This document shows positions 1 to 10,808 of a stretch of 64,000 nucleotides of DNA, one piece after another; within the stretch, counting starts at the first letter, position 1; every line of letters starts with the position of its first letter. A program made the position numbers and the translations under genes. Source of the stretch: Metridium senile (Eukaryota > Cnidaria > Anthozoa > Actiniaria > Metridiidae); contig OX459096.1 in the NCBI GenBank assembly GCA_949775045.1, forward strand, positions 38,363,316 to 38,427,315, written 5' to 3'. The notes beneath the pieces are model-generated. The model did no database searches. It had not been told where the DNA came from and saw only the letters and a list, made by a program, of their open reading frames with translations.

Positions 1-103
1 AGTTGGAGTATTATGATTGTTTTTGACTAAGTTGCTTATCCTTGTTATGTATCCAGATCTAGGAAAGGCTATTCAATTTCACCCCAGAACAACTGTTTTT
101 AGG

Positions 104-109
104 TTTATT
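104..109 (-). terminator. polyadenylation signal AATAAA of the C7orf57-like gene
   Basis: The plus strand reads TTTATT, which is AATAAA on the minus strand, three bases past the TAA stop at 113-115. This implies a very short 3' UTR. Confidence 0.6.
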
Positions 110-112
110 GGC

Positions 113-2418
113 TTACTCATTTGATTGTCTAACCATTCTTTTGGGGAATGCCTTTGGGTCTGTATAGGCAGTATGTTTACTGGTCAGTTTCTTGGAGTGT
201 AGCTGAGGAAATTTCACCCTTTTCTCATTTCTTGCAACTTCTTCATCTTTAGCATCCCTAAAAAGTATTAACAAAATAATGCATTGTAAAAAATATCAAG
301 ATCTTTGTAAAAATGCTTCTTTGTTAAAACCTTGATAATGAGCAGGGTTTAATTAATGGTGAACAAGGAGCCATGGCCATGGCACTGCTTAGGATTTTAA
401 AAACTATAATTGTATTTTGCAATTATAATTGATGCAAATGTAAATGAACTGTGAGCCTAATGTACTTCCTTATCCTAGAGATAAAGACCAGAGATAAGAT
501 CTAAAAGTTAAGATAATAATTAATAAATCAATGTATAGACTAAAATTTCATTCACAACCAATCTTTGCAAGAACTTGATCTGAATGAAAGTTAGATACTA
601 GCTAGGCCAATATATTGAAAAAGTCACATCAGATGAACATGCAGTGAATTCTGTAATCATTTATTTTTACCTTTCCCAAGCTGACATGTTGTCAAAGTTA
701 AGTATTTTTTTCTTTGTCTTGGTGTTTGAATCTGCTCCAAAGTTTCCATCTTGACTTTCTTTTTCTTCCTGTAAGTCATGGACATACCATTCAGGTAGTA
801 CTCTATGACTAGAAACAACAAAAACAACAGGAGGTCAATAAATGAGTCTGATTTATGTGGGTATTATTTAATTATTGTTACTCAACTAGATTAGCTTTTT
901 AGTTATTTTGATTAACATTTACTGTAATATTTGTACAATGTTCCACCAATCATGCTGTAACTTTAAAAGTAATAAAAGATTGTGGTTGTTGTTGTTACTC
1001 TGTTTCTTTAGAATATACTAGTGCATCCTAAAGCATTGTTAAAATATATTTGCCCTGAAGTGTACCAAACTTCAATCAAGAAAGATTAATATCACTTACG
1101 CTTCGCTTCTTGGCTGCATTTTCTTGCTACAATGCAGGTATTCAGGTTCTTGATCCTGAGGAGGTCCTAGTTCTGGATTGTAGTGATCAAACCAGTCTAC
1201 ACGTGGGTAACCAACTTGTGACTTGTTCCCAGGAGGATCTTTATAAGTAAGTAGATTCTTCCTCCCTCCTCCTTTTGCAAGCTGAATATACTGAGAGTCA
1301 GTATCTCTTATCCATTTTCTTCTAAACCTCCTTTCTTCCATTTCATCTGGCAGTTCAATAACATTGCTTAGTCCTGGTATCTGTGAGGGAGGTGGTGGCT
1401 CCTGATGTTGATTTGCAGGTGCCCTTTTTGAAGGAGAATGGTAATACCAGTCTATAGAAGTAAATTGGTAAAATAAAATGTTTGAGATACTTACACAGGC
1501 TTTGATTGGCTGGCTACCACGTTTATATCAGAGGACAGAGACATGCTCAGTAAAAAAAGTTCAAAAATATTTTATAGAAGCAATATAAAATGGCAGCTTG
1601 TATCTAATAAACACTCTGGAAACTGTAGAGCACTAGCTTATAGACCTACACCTTGTGTTTCTTTATGCATACGACTTCTCTCTTGCTCTACTGGCTGAGC
1701 TCCCAGCATGTTAATGTATATCACAGTATGTAGGCTCACACGCCATTTTATATTCAGTGACTCTGATCTCTGAATACAGTAGCCAGTCAAACATAAAGAG
1801 CGCAAGTAGTATCTCAAATATTTTATAACCCTTAAATATAAATTGTAAGTCACGATAATTAATAAGCAAAAAAGTAAAGTTCTTCATTTTTTTATCTACT
1901 ATTTTTTTGCTAATTTATTTATATATTTTTGAAGGAGAAATGCATCGTAGGTTCTTTGCTTGTTTTCAATTTTTTTTTATCGCCTGTAAACCCCGACAGC
2001 CAACTACGACCTACGTAATTAAATTACGACCAATCTAGCTCTCGATAAGGATGGTCCTCAGACTTCTCAATCAAACCAACAACAAAATACATTGAATACT
2101 TAATTGTATTTTAGTAACAAAGTTTTAGAAGCCGTATATTTTAATAAGAATGTATTACATATTATATAGCTTTTCATGAAAAAAATTATTTGATCATACG
2201 TGCGTTTGTCAAATGACCCACATCCTATATCTGTGATTCAAACAATTTTTACAGTTATTCCGACATCGAGTAGAGTAAAAAATCACTGGTATTTCAGTCA
2301 TAAAGTACTAATTGTCTTAAATTGAAGAAACAACTGCGTTGTTCACTATATAACAGTTCAAAATCGGTCGGGAGTTGATAAATCACTTACCTTGAGTAGA
2401 AATGTTAGGATTTGGCAT
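113..2418 (-). CDS. C7orf57-like conserved protein, complete, 4 exons
   Basis: Exons (minus strand, 5' to 3') are 2391-2418, 1100-1451, 671-808 and 113-257, total 663 nt, giving 220 residues plus stop. All introns are GT-AG and the frame is kept at each join. The protein starts MPNPNISTQ, then has DWYYH (about residues 10-14), a proline-rich stretch, SQIPGLS (32-38), the core WIRDTDSQYIQLAKGG (from 56), a second aromatic block VDWFDHYNPELG, then LPEWYVHD and a basic C-terminus. The order of the DWYYH, SQIPGLS and W-x-x-DTDS-x-Y blocks matches my memory of vertebrate C7orf57, whose function is not known. The start is the ATG at 2416-2418; the frame stays open a little upstream (coiled-coil-like residues) with no earlier ATG, so an additional upstream exon is possible. 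AATAAA (104-109) lies just past the stop. Confidence 0.85.
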
Positions 2419-2652
2419 GATAAATGTCTGTAAAAGTTCGTAGTATTTCTGGTTTTCTTTCCTAAGGTCTTCAAGCTTACAACTTAGCTGTTCACGATAT
2501 CACAAGAAACTTCCAACTGACATAAAAGTGCAGTTTCGCGGATTATGAAAAGAGCTTTGTATTCGGTTGATATGGAAACGAAAACATTGAAAACACGGGC
2601 GAACGAGAGGGACTGAAACTAGTATACGTAAAACCTGTAAAAGCGGTTTCAC

Positions 2653-2848
2653 CACAGGGAGCCCAAGCTCGTCACTTGTACTTTATATTAGTAATTTGCA
2701 TATTTACAGTAAATGTATGGAGTCGCGAAATATCCTTTCGCTGTGCCTCAAATATACAATAATAAATACTTTTTTTGTCATAGATAGTTGTGTATAACTG
2801 TTGTCTAGTCTTACTAACATCACAAGTGACAAGCTTGGGCTCCCTGTG
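2653..2848. mobile_element. CACAGG-family inverted-repeat element, 196 bp, 7-bp TSD
   Basis: The ends read CACAGGGAGCCCAAGC and the inverse GCTTGGGCTCCCTGTG, with about 27 bp of near-perfect terminal inverted repeat. Flanks are GTTTCAC (2646-2652) and GTCTCAC (2849-2855), a 7-bp target-site duplication with one mismatch. It encodes nothing. It has the same terminal motif and TSD length as the palindrome at 7060-7457. Confidence 0.75.
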
Positions 2849-3104
2849 GTCTCACCACGGGTGTCTATGGATAGAGAAAATGTAAAAAAAATAAACAAAA
2901 CAAAACACCAATGAGGGAGAGGCAAAGTGCCTTAATCTAACTTTTTAATATTTTTCTAGGATTTTGACAATTTTTTGAAATTGCTAAACTCTTTGTTAAA
3001 TTTATCATGCTGTAGAATATACAACGAAAAAGTAACAGTTTCATGATAAGATATAATTTTAAATTTAATATATTTAATATAATATATTATGTTAGCATGC
3101 TCTC

Positions 3105-3150
3105 TTGGGCTTCCTGTATATATTAAAACTGTGTTACAAAGGGAGCCCAA
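3105..3150. repeat. degenerate CACAGG-family fragment
   Basis: CTTGGGCTTCCTGTA is followed about 20 bp later by AGGGAGCCCAA, a shortened inverted pair of the terminal motif seen at 2653-2848. No target-site duplication is clear. Confidence 0.4.
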
Positions 3151-3343
3151 AAATATAGAAATTTTTGATACATTCTTCTTGCATTCACGGTGGTGACAAA
3201 CTCGAAAGTTTATACTCCATTGGTCACCACACACACACTTACATATAATACAGTTATTGTATATTGTATATGTTTATATATCTCAAAATAGACTATTAAC
3301 TTGTGAAACTAGGAACTTGACAAATTATAGGTAAATTATAATG

Positions 3344-3416
3344 AAATTTGCAACAAGGTAAAAAAAATATTAACTTAACTTTACTGAAGTTTCGAGCTTT
3401 AGCCCTTCATCAGAGA
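3344..3416. repeat. dispersed repeat containing TTTAGCCCTTC
   Basis: The phrase AACTTTACTGAAGTTTCGAG followed by CTTTAGCCCTTCATCAGAG recurs with changes at 19247-19317. A shorter echo (TTACGTTTCGAAC, ACGACGAAGG) is near 13615-13665. Confidence 0.5.
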
Positions 3417-3817
3417 AAAAAACACATTACACTCATGTTATAATAGTGTGTAAATTCAATTTAATAAAACTGGCATTTATTAATGAAAATAGATTATTAA
3501 ATTATGATGGATTGATTTCATCTCAGTTCCATGAGTGACATACCAAAATAATAATCTATTATAATTATTATTTCAAAGTGTTTACAGGAATAAATCCTAA
3601 ATCCTATTTTCTATAAATTTTTTACTATTATATTAAATGGCTTATATATTGAGAGTATATAGAGACAAGCATTGTTGCAGCATTATGTCTCTAAATCGAT
3701 GTTGATTGCTCAATAAATATTCAAATCTACAAATTCATTTCATGAATAATATTAACTACCCTATTCAAACTATCCATTTTATGAATAGTTATTAATTAAC
3801 CCAGTTCATTTGATAAA

Positions 3818-4912
3818 TTAGAAAGTAAGAACTTTCTCTTTCTCCTGCTGACTGCTTAGAATCTTTCGAATTCTTTTTTCCATATTCCCTTGTGTAATGT
3901 CACGAATTGTAGACAAAATGTTCAAGTCATTCAGCCAAAAGTGCATCAATTGTTTATTCTTCAGTGAATCTGCCATAAAATACAAGAATTCTTCAAATCT
4001 TTCAGCCAGTTTTTCTTTCTTCCACTTTTGAGATTGTTCCCTGGTACAATCATTCATTATGTAAGCAATAAAGATCATCTTGATATGCGCAAGAAGCAAA
4101 GAAAATGTTGGCTCTCGTTTAAGAACTGTTGCAACTACTTTGTAGAGATCATGGCGACAACCACCATCTTTATCCATACCTTGCAACACCTCTTTCTTTT
4201 CCATTGCAAATGATTGCCTCCACCGGTTGCTATCTGCATTTTTAACAGCATTTTGTGGCTCTAATGGCACAAAGTATTGCTTGTCAACAACAAATACTGG
4301 GAGCAGAATTACTGTAAGGGAAGATTTTGCTGCTGCTTTAGATGAAGATGGCACATTCAATTCATTGGAGGAGTTCATGTTGATGGTTAGTTTGACAACA
4401 TGATTCTTCTCTGGCTGTGGTGGTGTTAACGATATCTCCCATCCTCTACACTGTTGAACTTCACGTTGAACTTCTTTGCAAATCCAATCTGCCATCTTTG
4501 CTGGATCAACAAACATCTTATCTCCACAAAAGTGCTTGTAATGAGAACCTTCTATAACTTTGAACTTGCCATAACCTTTGTGAATTTCTGGTTCGATGTC
4601 ACTGTTGTTTTTCTTTGTTTTCAAAATCACTAGGACTACAGCATCATCGTCATCCTGGTCCTCTGTGATGAGACCTTGGTGAAGATTTCCAGAGTATTCA
4701 AAAGAGCTGATAAACTCTGAATGCCTCTCTTTGCAATTTTTTAGTATTTTATCTTTAACCACTTGATTGAAGACATCTTTGCTGGTTTGGTTGAATGTCT
4801 TTGCTGCAATACCCATGTCATCTACAAATTTTCGAATGATTTCCAAGGTGCCTCTTTCAGATGGTGCATTTACATCATTTCCACTAGCTTTACTGATTGA
4901 AAGGTTGTCCAT
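3818..4912 (-). CDS. cGAS/Mab-21-like nucleotidyltransferase with altered active site, intronless
   Basis: The 364-residue ORF starts at the ATG at 4910-4912. It has the Mab-21/cGAS layout: an N-terminal helical region, a catalytic beta-sheet with GNLHQG (75-80) then an acidic run ending DDDDAVVLVIL (87-97), a central sheet, the helix-rich GGCRHDLYKVV segment, and a C-terminal block resembling the end of cGAS. Aligned by eye to the neighbour at 5536-6843, the first two metal ligands are Asp88 and Asp90, but the third is Ile202 (SLTVILLPV against LSVDLVLSF). Loss of this Asp normally abolishes cyclic dinucleotide synthesis, so this may be a pseudoenzyme. It lacks the intron present at the matching place in the neighbour. 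A TTCCAGAG-side acceptor at 4938 would allow in-frame fusion to the upstream gene. No cGAS-type zinc ribbon is seen. Confidence 0.8.
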   Translation of the reverse strand: MDNLSISKASGNDVNAPSERGTLEIIRKFVDDMGIAAKTFNQTSKDVFNQVVKDKILKNCKERHSEFISSFEYSGNLHQGLITEDQDDDDAVVLVILKTKKNNSDIEPEIHKGYGKFKVIEGSHYKHFCGDKMFVDPAKMADWICKEVQREVQQCRGWEISLTPPQPEKNHVVKLTINMNSSNELNVPSSSKAAAKSSLTVILLPVFVVDKQYFVPLEPQNAVKNADSNRWRQSFAMEKKEVLQGMDKDGGCRHDLYKVVATVLKREPTFSLLLAHIKMIFIAYIMNDCTREQSQKWKKEKLAERFEEFLYFMADSLKNKQLMHFWLNDLNILSTIRDITQGNMEKRIRKILSSQQEKEKVLTF

Positions 4913-5029
4913 AGTCTTTGGTAAAACAGACTCTGGAACTGTTCAATATTGAAAAGACCAAATTAACACCATTGTCATTATTATTTCTACTATTTCTAAC
5001 ACTTCTAACCTTAACTATAACTGAAAAGA

Positions 5030-5476
5030 CAGGGTGGGGAAGAGGTTTTCCATGATCCGTGATTCACCCTGATTCACCCTAAATATGGCCTGTGATTTGT
5101 GAAAAGCAAAAAATTTAAGCCATGATCCGTGAAATCATCTTCGCCCAAGACTCGTGATTTACAGATTTTCACTGTCGTGACTCGTGATTACAGAATCGGT
5201 GATCTGTGAAAACGTGATAGCTATTCATATAAACGTTTGTGTAAACTGAAAGATTTATTGTTGCAGTGTTATTCTTTGTATATATCAGTGTTAGATCCAG
5301 TAAATATTGATTATCTGTCTAACAAGCGCAAAACATTGCCTAGTAGAAACAACAGAGTTAACATCGCGAGTTCTAAAACTGCGATTTGTGAAAACGCTTT
5401 ACGTTACTCTGTGATCCGTGAAATCATGAAAAAATGGCGCATGATTCGTGATCAGTACCCCCTCTTCCCCACCCTG
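5030..5476. mobile_element. MITE-like element rich in CGTGATT words, 447 bp
   Basis: It begins CAGGGTGGGGAAGAGG and ends with the inverse CCTCTTCCCCACCCTG. The body is packed with degenerate words such as ATCCGTGATTC, ACTCGTGATT and GATCTGTGAAA in both orientations. No transposase remains. It sits between the two cGAS-like genes. A related word-rich element is at 13906-14295. Confidence 0.65.
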
Positions 5477-5535
5477 AACAGAAACTTAAGCACAGTAAGA
5501 TTCGTTTTTATCAATCATCTTTTTCTTAATAGATA

Positions 5536-6843
5536 TTAGCAATGGTGATTTTGAAACACTAAACATGAATATACATGAATATACACACCTTTTAGAATCT
5601 TGTTCCTTTCTTTTTCACTCTTGATTAAACGTTCCAGCCTACTAACCATGTTCTTGATAACAACATCGTCTATTTCATCTAGAAGATTTATTTCAGGAAT
5701 AAAGAAGTGGGGGAGTTTCTTTACATGCAATGCTTCAATGATGGTCTTGATATAACCAAGAAACCTCTGGGAGAGGTCATTGCGATGCCAGGTGATAGAT
5801 TGATCTCCATTATATCTAATTTAAAAGCATAACAAATTAATAATTAAAGTTTATTGTTGGTCTGAAATCAGTGAGTCAGTTTATCAAGTGTCACTCTAAT
5901 TTTTTTAGTGCTGGACTCTCAGCGGCCCTCCCTACAAACAAACAAAATTTGAGTGCTGCATTAAGATTACTAACTAGATCTGTATAGCATGCAATCCTTG
6001 CAATATTGATTAGTGATGGCAAATTGTATGCATTGTAGAGGATTGAATTGTTATGTACCTGAGAAATGCTGTCTTCAGGTGATATGTTGTTAGCTTCCCT
6101 TTCAAGGCTGAATCATTTCTGACTATTGTTTTCACAATTCTTAGAAGCTCATGTCTGCAACCACTGTCCATGTTATCCATGTCTTTCAACATAGCTTTCT
6201 CTTTGACCGAAAATGATTGACGTAGTAATGTGTTGGTATTACAAGGGATGTGTTTCATTGTTTTTGAGGTTTTGTATGGCTTTACCACATAATAATCATG
6301 TTCAAACTGAAAGGAAAGAACCAGGTCAACAGATAGCTTCTTTGCTGTTTGCGTGTCAGTGATGTCTAGCTGAACTGCAGGCCCATGTTGACAGACCTCA
6401 AAAGACACAGAACCATCTTTGTACTCTTTGTCAAAGCTGTTCTTAGCCTTGCACACCAATGACATGAGCCATGAACGCATCCTTTCTGGCAAAAGATATC
6501 CATCTTTATTAGAGTACTTGCTGAATGGTGTATCATTATTCTTGACCTTTAACTTGACCCAACCTGGAATCCCTTCAACGTTCTCAACGAACAAGTATTT
6601 AGTACAGTCCAATACCACCATGACATCAATTTCATCGGCGGCTTCAGTCTTTAAATGCTCATAGTGGCTACCAGTGTACTGAAGATTACGTAAAGGAACG
6701 TCAGAGTTGACAGTGATGTAGTTAAGTAAAGCTTTATTCACATATTCATCCAACAGCCTCTTTGCCCATTCATAGTCACTTTCCTGGATTTTAACATAAC
6801 TAGCTGAAAAGGTTCTCAGTTGGTAGTTGAGTTGATCTGACAT
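5536..6843 (-). CDS. cGAS-like receptor (Mab-21 family nucleotidyltransferase), intact catalytic triad
   Basis: Exon 1 is 6059-6843 (ATG at 6841-6843) and exon 2 starts at 5815; they join in frame through an AG-GTACAT donor and a TTAG acceptor. GS (58-59), the EID pair (Glu71, Asp73) within TEAADEIDVMVVLDC, and Asp173 in LSVDLVLSF match the cGAS Gly-Ser loop and its three metal-binding acids. GCRHELLRIVK and TTYHLKTAFLRY match the cGAS C-lobe, and exon 2 ends with LPHFFIPEINLLD, very like the last part of cGAS. The zinc-ribbon insertion of vertebrate cGAS is absent, as in many invertebrate cGLRs. By family this would sense a nucleic-acid or other ligand and make a cyclic dinucleotide for a STING-type pathway; the ligand cannot be read from sequence. 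Read through, exon 2 stops at 5536 after a 17-residue tail; a phase-1 donor at 5588 could instead splice into the next gene. Confidence 0.85.
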
Positions 6844-7059
6844 TGTCTTGTTTTGATAATCAGGCCTATTCAAAAGTTAAATAATTAGAAATTTGAAGCG
6901 AACGAACGTGCCATTTAAACAAAGAAGTCGTTCTTTACACAATATCTACTTTCTAACTATTAATTTCTTACCTTAGGAAAGTGAAAATCACATCAATATA
7001 TTCCAGACGAAAGTGAAAATGTAACCTAAGAACCTACTATATTATACAGGCTGTTACAG

Positions 7060-7457
7060 CACAGGCAGCCCAACTACTCCTTTCGAGGATTTTTTTATTT
7101 TTCAATAAAGATTCAATGGAAAAAAATGCGCGCGACTATTTTGGTTTCTTCGTTTGGCGCGCGCTTGTAGTCTTTGGGTTTCCTGTGGCGCGCTTGTAGA
7201 TTATGGGGTTCCTGTGGTCAATCCCGCGGGATGGATGGTCAGCAGGGTCAGGTACCTTGTATATTGTATATTATATATACTTCTATCCCGCGGGATTGAC
7301 CACAGGAACCCCATAATCTACAAGCGCGCCACAGGAAACCCAAAGACTACAAGCGCGCGCCAAACGAAGAAACCAAAATAGTCGCGCGCATTTTTTTCCA
7401 TTGAATCTTTATTGAAAAATAAAAAAATCCTCGAAAGGAGTAGTTGGGCTGCCTGTG
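7060..7457. mobile_element. near-perfect 398-bp palindromic element with 7-bp TSD
   Basis: The two arms (about 185 bp each) are near-exact inverted copies around a short AT-rich centre near 7245-7280. Ends are CACAGGCAGCCCAACT and its inverse. Identical GTTACAG copies flank it (7053-7059 and 7458-7464). Inside each arm the motif TTTCCTGTGGCGCGC repeats the terminal theme. It lies in the short interval between the cGAS-like gene and NDUFB3. Confidence 0.85.
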
Positions 7458-7594
7458 GTTACAGGTATAATTTTTGAAACCATAATGCTTTGCGAGGTGA
7501 AAGCTTGGTAGCCAAGCCTAAGTTGGTCTGCTTGTATGCAACAGAAAGTAGTTTTCAACGTAGTCAGTCTTTGCCACTGTTTTCTTTTAATGCT

Positions 7595-7792
7595 ATGGAA
7601 CCAGTGAAAAAGACAATTTCAGTTGGAAGAGACCCTTGGGCACGTTTTGAAGCTTGGAGATATCATCCTTCTATCAACAAACATGCAAATATAAGAAGAA
7701 TGTTTCCTGGTCTTGGATGGGGCATTGGTGTGTTCATCGTTGCTTGTGCGTTAGAAAAAGTGTTTGAAAAGCCAGACGAAGGACATCATTAA
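7595..7792 (+). CDS. NDUFB3: NADH dehydrogenase 1 beta subcomplex subunit 3 (complex I B12)
   Basis: The product is 65 residues. GRDPWARFEAWRY (about 11-23) is the hallmark of NDUFB3 (human has RDPWGRNEAWRY), followed by a single hydrophobic membrane segment GLGWGIGVFIVACALE (about 39-54) and a basic/acidic tail ending GHH, again as in the human protein. It is an accessory subunit of mitochondrial complex I in the inner membrane. The ATG chosen is the only one before the conserved block; the frame is open upstream but without an ATG and without similarity. The mammalian protein is about 98 residues, so an upstream exon is possible. AATAAA lies 184 bases past the stop. Confidence 0.85.
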   Translation: MEPVKKTISVGRDPWARFEAWRYHPSINKHANIRRMFPGLGWGIGVFIVACALEKVFEKPDEGHH

Positions 7793-7975
7793 TATCAAGT
7801 TATCATTATTATCCTTTTGGTTCTTTGATATGACACTTATTTGAAGATAACTTTGTAAATATTGATGGAATCTATCAAGAGCCTGGACTGTATGTGAATG
7901 TGAACACTTGGATCAAAATATGGATGAAGGAAACTGGTTACAAGAAAACTTCTTTCAAGACTGACTACTTAAACT

Positions 7976-7981
7976 AATAAA
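7976..7981 (+). terminator. polyadenylation signal AATAAA of NDUFB3
   Basis: A canonical AATAAA follows the NDUFB3 stop by about 184 bases, in AT-rich sequence with no other coding gene between. Confidence 0.5.
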
Positions 7982-7992
7982 TACATTTTAAA

Positions 7993-9796
7993 AGCTACAA
8001 ATTCTGGAGAGATAGTTAAGCTGTTTAGTATACTATTGTACCAAAGTCTATTGTTTGAATGAAATAATATTTTAAACACATTAATTGTCTTAATCAGTCA
8101 CTGTTAATATACCAATAATTATTTCTTACATGCAGTTACTTATGATTATCATAATTATAACTTACAGTTACTTATGATTATCATATACAGGGCAAAATTG
8201 CTTGGTGGTGATTGGCCAATGAAGGAGGGATTTTCTCCGTAATTTGGGGCAAAATTACTAAAAAACAGAAATGAACTTATGTAGAAAATATAACCTGAAT
8301 ATTGCACTCAAGCACTTTGTGCATGCTTCCACTTGACAACATAAACTCACCATTTTTGGTGTGCACTAGCCTGAAAACTTTTAAAAAATGACATGGATGT
8401 TTTTGTTGAATTTTGCATTGTATATGATAAATGGGTTAGCGACTCAAAACTTTCAAAACTTTGAAATCACTCATGAAATTAATCCTTAATTTTACTTGGC
8501 CCCAAAAGATTGCCTATACTTATTGCAAAATACAAAATTGAAGTATACAAATGTGGTGGATATCACTGAATCAAAAAAGGAAATAACAAAGTGATAAACA
8601 TATAATTCAAGACAAGATGCCAATTTCACGACGGACAGGAGCTGTGAGTCTTTGGTATTACTGCGGTTTTCGACTTTCTGCGAACCCAGATATTTCAATG
8701 GCTTGTTGTGAAACACGTTTTTAGCTACCGTGAATCTAAACTAATTAGTTGGTACCTTTTAAATCCTTGATTGATGGCAACTAAACATGTATTTCACAAC
8801 TAGCCGTTTGACTGTCTGAGTTTGTAGAAATTCGAAAACCCCTGTAATTGTTAATGCCTTCATTGTTAGTTGCAAAAAGTTGAATTTACTGCCCCATTTA
8901 GATGGTAAACCTGGATAAAATGCACATTTTTCTAAAAGCAAAATATCTCAAACTAGCTGTGTACTGATGTAGTTTGAAAACATGTATTTTATCCTGCAGG
9001 GTGAGCCATTACAAGCTCTTCTTCCTTTTGAAAAGCTTATATTTTATGAAATTCTGTTTAGCAATCCAGAAAAAAACCTCATATACTATGTTGTATGTGA
9101 AATTGTAATTCCTTTCCATCTTGCATCGGCTGTTCACCATAACAACTGTGTTGTAAAAAAGGTGTAAATTAATCAGTTAAGTCAGTTAGGTTTATGATCC
9201 CTTAAATTCTCTCTTTGAAAACTGAACACTTTTTTTATTCTCCTAATTGTTTCATAGATGTAACATTCAAATGTGTTTCCCTGCTGGCAAACACACCCTT
9301 TACAGTGCAACTACTGAAACAGGGGCCACCCAAACAAATTTCAAAATAAATAGCCAGTTTTGAGATCAAATGAAAAAATTGTAGAGGATTCTCACAGGCT
9401 AAGATGTTTCTTATTCGATGTTGATCTTTTCCATTCACATATAATGGAAATTATTAGCATTTTAAGCAAAGAAAATCAAACACATGTAGGGATTCTATTG
9501 TTCATATTCTCAATTGTGATTGGATAATAATGTTTTGGTGGCCCCGGTCTCGGTAGTCGCACTGTAACATTATCATTATTATTAACAGCACCAGTATTAT
9601 TGTTTTACATATTCTTATAATTGTTATTTTTTTATTATTCACAGGCAACTCGGGCCTCCTTTGCAATAGCTTTATTGACCACAAGACAAACAAATTGGGA
9701 AAAGGGAAGGGAGATGATTGGCTTTCTCCTCATCCCATTCCCCTCTCCCCTCTTACACTTCCCTAAACAGGAAGCCCATGAATGTGATGTATACAT
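7993..9796. other. intergenic, no gene recognised
   Basis: Short open frames here have no recognisable motif or codon structure. A small tandem duplication of about 30 bp (AGTTACTTATGATTATCATA) lies at 8133-8187. Nothing else is supported. Confidence 0.5.
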
Positions 9797-9830
9797 ATCA
9801 CATCATCATCATTATCATCATCATCATCAA

Positions 9831-9905
<75 letters not shown>

Positions 9906-10275
9906 CTTCATTATTATTATTATTATCAATATTATTATTACTATTATTATTATCATTTGTTACTATTATTATTATTATTATTTATTATTATTAGTTATTA
10001 TATATTATTGTTATTATTTATTAATATTATTTATTATTATTATTATTATTATTATCATCATCATTGTTATTATTATTATTATTATCAATATTATTATTAC
10101 TATTATTATTATCATTATAATAAATAATATTATAATAGTGTAAATAACTTTTTCTTATCCATTATTATTGTAATTATTATTGAATTATTTAAGTGATTAT
10201 TATTATTATCATTATTATTATTATCATTATTATTACTATTATTATTACTATTATTATTACTATTATTATTACTAC

Positions 10276-10312
<37 letters not shown>

Positions 10313-10318
10313 TATTAT
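9797..10318. repeat. ATT/ATC trinucleotide microsatellite
   Basis: Mostly uninterrupted TTA repeats with ATC islands, broken by a short non-repetitive stretch near 10140-10195. The long tyrosine- or isoleucine-only open frames across it are artefacts of the repeat. Confidence 0.95.
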
Positions 10319-10808
10319 TAGTAAAAATACAAAGGTGATTATACAAAATCGCGCGCTCTGATTGGTTTGCTATCTCGGATTATCAGCCGATAATCACCTT
10401 TTCAGACAAAATGGCTGCCAGTAGTTGTTTTGTCACTGTTAGCGAAAATGAAATTGAAAACTTTAAAGAAAATGCTGTCCCAAAATCGACAAAAGAAGCT
10501 ACTAAGTTTGGTGTCAAGCTATTTAAAGGTATCATAGTAAATTTTCACGTTTTTTTTTTGTCATTATATGCAAGACAAAGTGTACAACTTTTACGCGTAA
10601 CGGTCGCGCTTTTAAAAAATAAAATATTTTCACTTTCAATGCTGTTTCCTTCTTTCGTTTTTGAAATAATCACCTTTGTATTTATACTAAAACGATTATT
10701 CACCTCAGGCGAATTGATTATCGGTGAATATTTACCTCGCAGCTCGAAGACTCACCGCTCGGTAAATATTCATCGATAATCACTTCGCCTTCGGCGAATA
10801 ATTGTTAA
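10318..10808. mobile_element. repeat element carrying promoter and exon 1 of a KIAA1958-like gene, copy 1
   Basis: It shares almost its whole length with 30015-30490. AAATACAAAGGTGATTAT at the left recurs inverted at 10668-10686, and the right part (10690-10805) is a second inverted repeat built on GCGAAGTGATTATCGGTGAA. A GC-rich CCAAT-box-like block (GCGCGCTCTGATTGG) precedes the ATG at 10411. No transposase is present. Confidence 0.65.
10411..10528 (+). pseudogene. first-exon fragment of a KIAA1958-like (Crypton-derived) gene
   Basis: The ORF begins MAASSCFVTVSENEIENF and goes on to a KSTKEATKFGVKLFK block, stopping at a possible donor (AAAG-GTATCA) at 10528. This resembles the N-terminus of the KIAA1958-like / DUF3504 proteins common in cnidarians, which derive from a Crypton tyrosine recombinase. 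No recombinase core follows. Assignment is from memory of the family pattern. Confidence 0.5.

Larger units (their letters stand above)
2419..3817. other. intergenic, repeat-bearing
   Basis: No gene is recognised. The stretch holds a CACAGG-family inverted-repeat element (2653-2848), a degenerate relative near 3105-3150 and a dispersed repeat at 3344-3416. The rest is AT-rich unique-looking sequence. Confidence 0.5.

Noticed and set aside
7154..7381. 75-codon frame within the palindrome
   Set aside because: It spans both arms of a non-coding inverted repeat and has no ATG-led conserved product.
9621..10143. Poly-Tyr and poly-Ile open frames
   Set aside because: Translation of a TTA/ATC microsatellite; no gene structure.
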